Assembly (NCBI GenBank): GCA_947453695.1
Contig: CANGHW010000038.1
Span: 1-39,560 of the forward strand
DNA length: 39,560 nucleotides
Reading direction: 5' to 3'
DNA from: Opitutia bacterium
GTDB lineage: Bacteria; Verrucomicrobiota; Verrucomicrobiia; Opitutales; Opitutaceae
Part shown: positions 33,369 to 39,560 of the stretch, in pieces
Numbering within the stretch: position 1 is the stretch's first letter
Layout: every line of letters begins with the position of its first letter
The notes under the pieces: generated by a model
Told to the model about the DNA's origin: nothing
Databases searched by the model: none
Seen by the model: the letters and a program-made list of their open reading frames with translations, nothing else
Translations under genes and position numbers: made by a program

Positions 33369-33398
33369 AAAAAAACCGGAGTCGGTGAGGACTCCGGT
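33369..33398 (-). terminator. Terminator of rpsR
   Basis: On the minus strand ACCGGAGTC-CTCACC-GACTCCGGT is followed by seven T (counting the stem end). It lies 26 bp after the rpsR stop. Confidence 0.85.
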
Positions 33399-33423
33399 GA
33401 GGAAAAAAGATTCGAGCCGAGCC

Positions 33424-33618
33424 TTATTGGGCCAACAGCATGTTGCGGGAATGCTTGATCGTCTTGGTGATCGCCCGCTGGTGCTTGGCAGTAAGGTGGG
33501 TGTATTTCCGGGGAAGTATCTTACCGGTGTCGGTAACGAAGTGGGTCATCACCTGGGGCGTGGTGAACGGGATTTCCGCCGGGGTGGGTGTCTGCTGCTT
33601 GGTTTCGGTGGTGCTCAT
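33424..33618 (-). CDS. rpsR: Ribosomal protein bS18
   Basis: The 64-residue protein is short for bS18 (about 75-80), but the core is clear: KILPRKYTHLTAKHQRAITK followed by TIKHSRNMLLAQ. It binds the platform of the 30S subunit next to bS6. The N-terminal stretch is Thr/Pro-rich and lacks the cysteine motif of some S18. Elsewhere rpsR usually sits with rpsF and ssb; here it stands alone between a terminator and a tRNA gene on the other strand. Confidence 0.9.
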   Translation of the reverse strand: MSTTETKQQTPTPAEIPFTTPQVMTHFVTDTGKILPRKYTHLTAKHQRAITKTIKHSRNMLLAQ

Positions 33619-33721
33619 GGCTATAGATGAAAGAGAGACGATGAAGTTGCGCGTGAACGAGTCAAACTGAATTTTGGAGTGGAAATCAGGTTCGTTTCCC
33701 CGGACTTTGCGGGCGCTGGAC

Positions 33722-33797
33722 GTCCCCGTAGCTCAACTGGATAGAGCAGCGGTTTCCTAAACCGCGTGTCCCGGTTCAAGTCCGGGCGGGGGCACCA
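33722..33797 (+). tRNA. tRNA-Arg (anticodon CCU), CCA encoded
   Basis: The 76-nt cloverleaf has acceptor GTCCCCG pairing with CGGGGGC (one G-U), D-arm GCTC...GAGC, anticodon arm GCGGT-TTCCTAA-ACCGC with anticodon CCT, and T-arm CCCGG-TTCAAGT-CCGGG. Discriminator A and CCA end at 33797. It reads AGG codons. The sequence after it carries mobile-looking elements, consistent with use of tRNA-Arg genes as insertion sites. Confidence 0.95.
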
Positions 33798-33813
33798 GGG
33801 CGGTCGATTACCA

Positions 33814-33985
33814 CTAAGCTGGACTCATGTGGTTGATTGGGTCGGATCGAGGCGATCTGGCGGCACCTTTCCGCCTGCGTCAGTCGCTCCACAGGCCCTC
33901 CGGGCATGCGTCGGGCTTCCTCGACCGAAATCTGCTCGCCATCTTTCCTCGCTCCTCCGCCTCCAAGTTCATGAGTCCAGCTAAG
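33814..33985. mobile_element. 172-bp MITE-like element with terminal inverted repeats
   Basis: The ends CTAAGCTGGACTCATG (33814-33829) and its complement (33970-33985) match at 15 of 16 positions; the inner 13 are perfect. No transposase fits inside. It lies 17 bp after the tRNA-Arg. The minus strand between the ends is open in one frame (DGEQISVEEARRMPGGPVER-like), possibly a decayed protein piece. No clear target duplication was seen. Confidence 0.55.
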
Positions 33986-34040
33986 CCTTCGATATTTCGA
34001 ACTCCCCTTCGACGCGCCGGCGCCAGTTCATGCCTTCCGG

Positions 34041-34732
34041 TTAACTGACCGCTGCGATGAGTTGAAACTTCCGCCGGAGGCTTGGCAGTCTCTGCTGGCT
34101 GGCGCGATCGGGCGGCAGATGCCCTGGCAACGCTTCCGTGAACGCGGGGTTTGCCATCAATCCGCGAACGAACTCGACGACGTAGTGCCGAAGGGGCGAC
34201 GGTGCCTCATTCACTGCCGCCACGATCTGGTCGCACCCGTCGACGACGGTGACGAGGTCCTCCAAGTCGTGGCTGGCGTAGTAATCACCACCGCCCGATC
34301 GACGAAGGCGACGTGCTTCGTGGCCAAAAATGCAACCGGTGAGATCAACTTCAGCTTCGTGGGTCCGAACGCGCGCTCGGTCGCCGACGCCAGAGCTGCC
34401 TTGAACCACGCCGTGTTGAGCCCGAGGAACTCGCCCTCGGATGGCATGATGTCCACGGTGACTTGGCCGAGCACCCAGCGGCAGCGTGGGGCGCCTTCAC
34501 GCATGTCATGGTCAAAACCAAGACGGCGAAGCTTGGCTTCCACATCCGAGTAGTGCGGCGAGGTCACCGCTTCGAGGATGACGTCGACATCGTCGGTCGG
34601 CCGCGCCGGCGACAATCCTGGATCGTCGAGCAACAGGTTGACGATGGAGCCCCCGACGAAGGCGTAGTCCATACCGAGGCGGTCGAGCCGTTCGGCAACG
34701 GCTTTCATCGCGGACAGGTTAGGCTGCGGCAT
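34041..34732 (-). pseudogene. AbiEii-like nucleotidyltransferase, frameshifted
   Basis: The first frame (34732 down to about 34300) reads MPQPNLSAMKAVAERLDRLG, then YAFVGGSIVNLLLDDPGLSP and RPTDDVDVILEAV. This is the GGS plus DxD nucleotidyltransferase signature of AbiEii/DUF1814-like and related toxins. Near 34290-34300 the family-like continuation (GGGDYYASHDLEDLVTVVDG, then EFVRGLMANPAFTEALPGHL) moves to another frame that runs to 34041; one missing base after KHVAFVDR explains it. The first frame alone stops at 34211 with 173 residues. It could be a true pseudogene or a sequencing error. It overlaps the upstream wHTH gene by 14 bp, as expected for a type IV toxin-antitoxin pair. Confidence 0.72.
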
Positions 34733-35237
34733 GTCGGGTCAGGCGCTGCGAGATTTCCTTCTCGGCCAGGTTGCGTTCCCGCGCTCGGCCGATGCGGAGG
34801 GCATCGACGAGGGCCAGCAGGTCATAGAGGCCTGGGTCACGTCGTGCGGCGCCGGGCACGCTGCGATAGAGTGGTTCTACGGCCGCACCTTGGACGGTCC
34901 CTTGGGGGTCAGGCCACACCGGGGGGATCTGTTCCGATGGACTGAACTTGCCGCTCATGGCCGGTGCTGCCCACGCGGTTGGCATTCCGCGGGTGACTTC
35001 TTTCGGCCGAGCGGGGAACGAATATGGCACACCGTGAACGAGAAAGTTAAGGAGGGCGTCGCGACTGATCTCCCGGGTCGCAGGATCAACAAGGCGTGCA
35101 TCCCCCAAGCGTCGAACCGCAGCATGAACCTCCGACGCGCTCATGCCCAGTTCTTCCGCGAGTTCGGCATAGCTTCGAGATGTCTCTTCCAAGCAAAGCT
35201 TTAAGGCCACAACGACATCTTGAGGCTTGGTAAACAT
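34719..35237 (-). CDS. Winged-helix protein, probable antitoxin/regulator partner of the nucleotidyltransferase
   Basis: The 172-residue protein has an N-terminal HTH (VVVALKLCLEETSRSYAELA, then ELGMSASEVHAAVRRLGDA) of MarR/IclR-like shape. A helical C-terminal part follows (DPGLYDLLALVDALRIGRAR, then ERNLAEKEISQRL). In type IV AbiE systems, the first gene is a wHTH antitoxin that represses the operon, followed by an overlapping nucleotidyltransferase toxin, as here. It is shorter than AbiEi, so it may be a related two-gene family. It lies in the accessory stretch next to tRNA-Arg. GC and codon use appear somewhat more mixed than in neighbours. Confidence 0.72.
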   Translation of the reverse strand: MFTKPQDVVVALKLCLEETSRSYAELAEELGMSASEVHAAVRRLGDARLVDPATREISRDALLNFLVHGVPYSFPARPKEVTRGMPTAWAAPAMSGKFSPSEQIPPVWPDPQGTVQGAAVEPLYRSVPGAARRDPGLYDLLALVDALRIGRARERNLAEKEISQRLTRHAAA

Positions 35238-35346
35238 AGCAATACGTTGTTCGCGAATAGCGAATGGTCAAGTTGATTTCGTGAGCCTGCTGCACCGGAG
35301 CGCGGTTCACCTGTCATCTGAGATGGCCGAAATTCAGGGGGTGAAT

Positions 35347-37464
35347 TTAGCTACCGATCACCAACACGCCCTTGAGCACGAGCAGCACGACGCCGACGAG
35401 GGCGCAGCAGGCAATGAAGCCGAGGGTGTCGTGCTTGTCCCACTTGGTGAATTCCCAACTGGAGCCCGGGAAGAGCTTTTGGTGATCGAAGCGGGTGGGG
35501 CTGGCGTAGCTGACCTCGACCTCGCGGGCGTCGGCCTCGAGCGTGGCGGCGACGGGAGTCTTGAGGCGGACGTAGAAGCGGGCCACGCGGGCCGGGTCGG
35601 TGGGTTGCGTCAGCAGGCTCACCCCGATGATCAGCACGATCGGGATCATCAAATCTACCAAGTAACGGGTGGTGAGCAGGGCGGCGGCGGAGAACTGGGT
35701 GACATCGCAACCGACGAGCGAGAGCAGGTAGACCTCGGTGCGGAAGAGGCCCTTGCCGGTTTTCGGCGAATTCGGGTCCTTGGGATCGGCGCGCACGATG
35801 CCTTCTTCGAAGTAGACCGAGACGGGTTCGATGCGGCGGGTTTTCTCGATCATGACGCCCACGGCCGTGGCTTGGCCCGCGGCGACGTCGGCCGCAGTGG
35901 CGGCGACTTGGGTCGTGATGATACGCTCGCGCGTCATGACGGTGAGGGCAGGGGACTGCGCGAGCGAGGGGATGGACGAGACGACCCACGGCACGATCGC
36001 GATCAGGAACAGGGTGGCGAACACCTGCACGCGCACGGCGATTTCAGTGACGCGGCGCCAGACGAACAGGAGGGTGATCGGCACGCCCCACACGAGCAGG
36101 AGCACGATGGCGAACTTGAGGATCGCGACGACGCTATTTAGGAAGAGACCGATCAACACGCCGATGGCCAGCAGCACGGGCACGGCGAGACGGGCGACGA
36201 GCATGTAGTGTTTCTCGGTGCGGCCGGGCAGGAGCGGTTCGTAGAGATTCTTCACGACGAGCCCGGAGAGCACGACGCACTGGGCGCCGAGCAGGGCGAT
36301 CTTTCCGCCGAGGATACCGGTAATCATAATACCGATGAGACCGACCGGGAGGAGTTCGCGCGTCATTAGGCCCCAGGCTTGATCGGGGTCGGAGAGATTC
36401 GGGCCAAAGAGGGCGATGGCGATGAGGCCGCAGAAGGCCCAGGCGATGGTGATGAAACGCTTGCTGAAACCGCCGGTGACGACGCCGAGCCGGGCGGCCA
36501 TCTCATCCTTGGCCGAGCCGGAGATGGCCATGTGGTGCTGGGCGCCGCCGATGCCGATCAACTGCACGAGGAGCAGGGCGCCGATCGAATACCACGTGTA
36601 TTCGGAGGCGGCGTCGCCGCCGAAGACGTTGAACATCACGGCGGGCACTTTTTCATGCAGGGCGGTGACTCCGCCTATTTTCCAGAGCCCAAATGGAATC
36701 AGGACGAGCGAGATGAGCACGACGAGGATGGCCTGAATCGCATCGACCACGGCGGAAGCCTTGAGACCGCCGAGCATAATAAAGACCGCGACCAGCGACG
36801 TAGACACGAGGTAGAACGCCACGGGCTTCAAGTAGGTGACGTAAGGCTGCAACTCGCCGCGGTTGTAGGTATCGCGCAAGGTGTCGTAGCGGGCCTCGGC
36901 CTGGGGGGAGAGCGCGGCGGTTTGCCGCTGTTTCCGGAGATCGGAAAATTCGTGGTAGTTGGCGACCATGGCCTGCTCGGTGACGGTGTAGGCGGCGGGC
37001 TCCTTCACCATCAGCGGCTGGAGGGTCTTGAGGGCCATGACATTGCCGCCCGCGATCACGCTGATGATGGCGATCAACAGCATGGTCACGGCATAGAGGG
37101 TCGCGAGGAACTTGCTTCCGAAGCGGTCGGCGAAGAGGTCGGCCATCGTGGTGAGCCGCACCCGGCGGAACCACACATACATGAACCAATAGTAAGGCGT
37201 GAGGAACAGGGTGATGAGGGCGAGCCACGCGCCACCGGCGCCCTGCCGGTAAACGGAACTCGCGGTGGTGGTGGCCTGGCCTGGATCGGTCATGTTGCCG
37301 AAGCTGAGGAAGAACTGCAGCCAGCGGCCCAACGAGCGACCGCCGAGGAAGAAGTCGCCCTCGCCCTTTACGGCGTGGGAAAACTTCCGCCCGATGGCGA
37401 GGACGGCGACGATGTAGGCGACGAGGATGAGACTATCGATCCAGTGCAGGCCGAAAAACTTCAT
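35347..37464 (-). CDS. Sodium:solute symporter (SSS family)
   Basis: The 705-residue protein has about 13-14 membrane helices. The N-terminus (MKFFGLHWIDSLILVAYIVA) and GEGDFFLGGRSLGRW with FFLSFGNMTDPGQATTTASS are the SSS core start, including a sodium-site Ser/Thr region. A hydrophilic insert of about 60 residues (near 155-215) and another around 500-590 enlarge it beyond the usual 500-550. Such Na+/solute carriers often import sugars or organic acids in this phylum; the substrate cannot be told. The gene is single, with a 237-bp divergent gap to the phosphofructokinase. Confidence 0.88.
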   Translation of the reverse strand: MKFFGLHWIDSLILVAYIVAVLAIGRKFSHAVKGEGDFFLGGRSLGRWLQFFLSFGNMTDPGQATTTASSVYRQGAGGAWLALITLFLTPYYWFMYVWFRRVRLTTMADLFADRFGSKFLATLYAVTMLLIAIISVIAGGNVMALKTLQPLMVKEPAAYTVTEQAMVANYHEFSDLRKQRQTAALSPQAEARYDTLRDTYNRGELQPYVTYLKPVAFYLVSTSLVAVFIMLGGLKASAVVDAIQAILVVLISLVLIPFGLWKIGGVTALHEKVPAVMFNVFGGDAASEYTWYSIGALLLVQLIGIGGAQHHMAISGSAKDEMAARLGVVTGGFSKRFITIAWAFCGLIAIALFGPNLSDPDQAWGLMTRELLPVGLIGIMITGILGGKIALLGAQCVVLSGLVVKNLYEPLLPGRTEKHYMLVARLAVPVLLAIGVLIGLFLNSVVAILKFAIVLLLVWGVPITLLFVWRRVTEIAVRVQVFATLFLIAIVPWVVSSIPSLAQSPALTVMTRERIITTQVAATAADVAAGQATAVGVMIEKTRRIEPVSVYFEEGIVRADPKDPNSPKTGKGLFRTEVYLLSLVGCDVTQFSAAALLTTRYLVDLMIPIVLIIGVSLLTQPTDPARVARFYVRLKTPVAATLEADAREVEVSYASPTRFDHQKLFPGSSWEFTKWDKHDTLGFIACCALVGVVLLVLKGVLVIGS

Positions 37465-37701
37465 AGCAGGGGTGACGGGTGGGGTGTGGAAAAATCAGGG
37501 TGCGGGGCGGACGAATTGCTTCGGACCAACCCCGCACTGCGGCGCACGATGGGGGTTTCGATTCATCCGGCAATGCCGCTTCGCACGGGAGCGAAATTTT
37601 CATTTGTTTCATGGATTTGACCCGGGCGCGGGTGGCGCGGGCCGGCGCAGACTTGCCGCGGACGCACGGGACCTGCTCAATCGTGACTCCCTTCTACTTC
37701 T

Positions 37702-38931
37702 ATGCGTCCAAAGAAAGTCGCCATTCTCACCGCGGGCGGTCTCGCCCCTTGCCTCAACGCCGCGATTGGCGGCCTCATCGAGCGCTACACGGAGGTGGCG
37801 TCAGATATTGAACTGATCTGCTACCGCGGGGGCTACAAAGGCCTGCTCCTGGGCGACAGTCTGCCGGTGACGCCGGCGCAGCGGGCGACGGCAGGCGTGC
37901 TCCTGCGCCACGGTGGCAGCGCGATCGGCAATAGCCGCGTCAAACTCACCAACGTCAAAGACTGCGTGAAGCGCGGGCTCGTGAAGGAGGGCCAGAATCC
38001 CCTCCAAGTCGCCGCTGAGCAGCTCGTGCGCGACGGCGTCGATGTGCTCCACACTATTGGAGGCGACGATACCAATACCACGGCGGCCGATCTCGCGGCG
38101 TATCTCGCCAAGAACAACTACCAGCTCACGGTCATCGGTCTGCCCAAGACGATCGACAACGACGTGGTGCCGATCCGCCAGAGTCTCGGGGCGTGGACCG
38201 CGGCCGAGGAAGGCGCCAAGTTCTTCGAACGCGTGGTGGGAGAGCACGGGGCGAATCCCCGCATGTTGATTGTGCACGAAGTCATGGGCCGCAATTGCGG
38301 CTGGCTGACGGCGGCGACGGCGCGCGACTATCAAAAGCGCCTCGATGCGCTCGAGTTTGTCCCCGGCCTCGGTCTCGGACGCGAGCGCCTCGCGGTCCAT
38401 GGCGTCTACGTGCCGGAACTCGCGCTCGATATCGCCGCGGAAGCGGCCCGGCTCCGCGGGCTCATGGACCGCCATGGCAATGTGAACGTCTTCATCTCCG
38501 AGGGCGCGGGTGTGGACAGCATCGTGGCCGAGATGACGGCCCGGGGGCAGGAAGTCCCGCGCGACGCCTTTGGCCACGTCAAACTGGATGCCGTGAATCC
38601 CGGCAAGTGGTTCGGCGATCAATTCGCGAAGATGCTCGGGGCGGAGAAGGTATTGGTGCAGAAGAGCGGTTATTTCGCCCGCGCCGCACCCGCCAACGCG
38701 GCGGACCTCGCCCTCATCGCCGAATGCGTGCGCCACTCGGTCGCCTGCTCGCTGCGCCGCGAAAGCGGTGTCGTGGGTCAGGATGAGGAGCGCAACGACG
38801 CGCTCCGGGCCATCGAGTTTACCCGGATCAAGGGTGGCAAGGCCTTCGATGTGACGCTGCCGTGGTTCCGCGAGCTGCTCGCCGCCATCGGCCAGCCGCT
38901 CACGGCGACCGTGGCTCCCGGCGGGCATTGA
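37702..38931 (+). CDS. pfp: 6-phosphofructokinase, probably diphosphate-dependent
   Basis: The 409-residue protein has the PFK fold: KVAILTAGGLAPCLNAAIGG, HTIGGDDTNTTAADLAAYLA, GLPKTIDNDVVPIRQSLGAW, HEVMGRNCGWLTAATARDY and FISEGAGVDSIV. GGDD instead of GGDG, together with PKTIDND (Lys at the position that is Gly in ATP enzymes), points to diphosphate as phosphoryl donor. It interconverts fructose 6-phosphate and fructose 1,6-bisphosphate in glycolysis, reversibly if PPi-linked. The upstream gap has an 8-bp inverted pair GTGCGGGG/CCCCGCAC (37500-37537) of unknown role. Confidence 0.9.
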   Translation: MRPKKVAILTAGGLAPCLNAAIGGLIERYTEVASDIELICYRGGYKGLLLGDSLPVTPAQRATAGVLLRHGGSAIGNSRVKLTNVKDCVKRGLVKEGQNPLQVAAEQLVRDGVDVLHTIGGDDTNTTAADLAAYLAKNNYQLTVIGLPKTIDNDVVPIRQSLGAWTAAEEGAKFFERVVGEHGANPRMLIVHEVMGRNCGWLTAATARDYQKRLDALEFVPGLGLGRERLAVHGVYVPELALDIAAEAARLRGLMDRHGNVNVFISEGAGVDSIVAEMTARGQEVPRDAFGHVKLDAVNPGKWFGDQFAKMLGAEKVLVQKSGYFARAAPANAADLALIAECVRHSVACSLRRESGVVGQDEERNDALRAIEFTRIKGGKAFDVTLPWFRELLAAIGQPLTATVAPGGH

Positions 38932-39126
38932 GCCCGGCGGGGAAGGGAGGACGGCCGGGGCTGGCGGGGTAACTGCGCCCGTAGCCCTGACGTCTTCGCC
39001 TCCGTATTTACGCTCCTTTCGCAGCGTGAATCTCGACTTTTTTCCCACAATCGTCGATATACACCTTATCCCAACGTTACCCCCAGGCCCCAACTACCCC
39101 GGTTGCGCGGCCACACCCACCTCCCG

Positions 39127-39560
39127 ATGAAACGCTTCCTCCGCTCGGTCCTGTTCGCTGTCCTCGGTGCCACGCTGCTCGCTTCGCCGGCTTTCGCCCA
39201 GCGAATGGCCAATCTCTCCACCCGCACTCCGGTCGGCTCCGGGGCGAATGTCGCCGTCGTCGGCTTCGTCGTCGGGCCAGGCTCCGCGAAGAACATCCTC
39301 GTGCGCGCGATCGGTCCCACGATCGCCGCCGCGCCCTTCAACGTCCCCGGCACCATCAGCGATCCCAAGATCGATATTGCGGACGCCACCGGGCGTATCG
39401 TGTTTAGCAACGATAACTGGTCCACGACGACCGTCGGTGGCACGACGACCTTTGCCTCGGTCGGTGCCTTCAATCTCACGACTAACAGTCGTGACGCGGC
39501 GATCCTTGCGACCAACCTCGCGCCGGGCGCCTACACGGCGACGGTCAGCGGAGTCGGCAC
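39127..39560 (+). CDS. Exported protein composed of the [13 protein letters not shown] domain (3' truncated by window)
   Basis: The signal peptide MKRFLRSVLFAVLGATLLAS is followed after AFAQ by RMANLSTRTPVGSGANVAVV, NILVRAIGPTIAAAPFNVPG, ISDPKIDIAD, FSNDNW, RDAAILATNLAPGAYTATVS. This is the same domain that ends the NHL-repeat and DUF4331 proteins, here directly after the signal peptide. The frame is open to the window end, so total length and further domains are unknown. The 195 bp upstream hold no recognised feature beyond an AT-richer stretch near 39040-39070. Confidence 0.85.
   Translation, partial: MKRFLRSVLFAVLGATLLASPAFAQRMANLSTRTPVGSGANVAVVGFVVGPGSAKNILVRAIGPTIAAAPFNVPGTISDPKIDIADATGRIVFSNDNWSTTTVGGTTTFASVGAFNLTTNSRDAAILATNLAPGAYTATVSGVG

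Overview
The window is GC-rich, densely packed bacterial chromosome. It most likely comes from a Verrucomicrobiota member of the Opitutaceae type. Indicators are a Gram-negative gene set, a diphosphate-dependent-type phosphofructokinase, solitary rpsR, accB-accC, and a roughly 128-residue C-terminal domain (core [13 protein letters not shown], LAPGxYT) present in three exported proteins. The assignment rests on gene content and recognised protein style; no database search was possible.

Layout: 1-515 is the end of dnaJ. 543-4331 (minus) is a xylFGH D-xylose ABC importer. 4408-5992 (plus) holds rfaE2, a RelE-type toxin-antitoxin pair and purN with overlapping stops and starts. 6004-9737 is a creB-creC-creD locus with a triple cre-tag, a CreD that lacks most of its periplasmic domain, and two coupled downstream ORFs. 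9722-12835 (minus) is a large exported NHL-repeat protein. 12995-14688 is prmA plus a DUF4198 protein. 14842-20577 is an ECF sigma / ChrR-like anti-sigma / HupE / TPR / DUF4331 cluster. 20793-22546 is a pentapeptide-repeat protein and a metallophosphoesterase.

22753-29872 is the most unusual part. A WYL-domain regulator shares its upstream region with a divergent unknown gene. An exact 30-bp box in that region recurs about 2.8 kb away, in front of a five-gene run of unrecognised proteins, and in both places it ends 14 nt before the start codon. Between the two boxes lie a 17 x 21-bp tandem repeat and a DUF429-like protein with a C-terminal zinc ribbon. I read this as one WYL-controlled module of unknown function. 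Phage defence is a reasonable hypothesis because BrxR/CapW-type WYL repressors control such loci, but no effector domain is recognisable.

29889-33618 (minus) carries a GNAT gene, accC, accB and rpsR, with a gene-poor gap of about 0.8 kb. A tRNA-Arg(CCU) at 33722 is followed by a 172-bp element with inverted ends and a wHTH/nucleotidyltransferase (AbiE-like) pair whose nucleotidyltransferase is frameshifted; this looks like a tRNA-adjacent accessory insertion. The window ends with a sodium:solute symporter (minus), a phosphofructokinase (plus) and the start of another exported protein.

Small palindromic or interspersed repeats recur throughout: in frame inside xylG, creD and accB, as a duplicated 92-bp terminator cassette, and beside the tRNA. 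They appear to have shaped both spacers and proteins in this genome.
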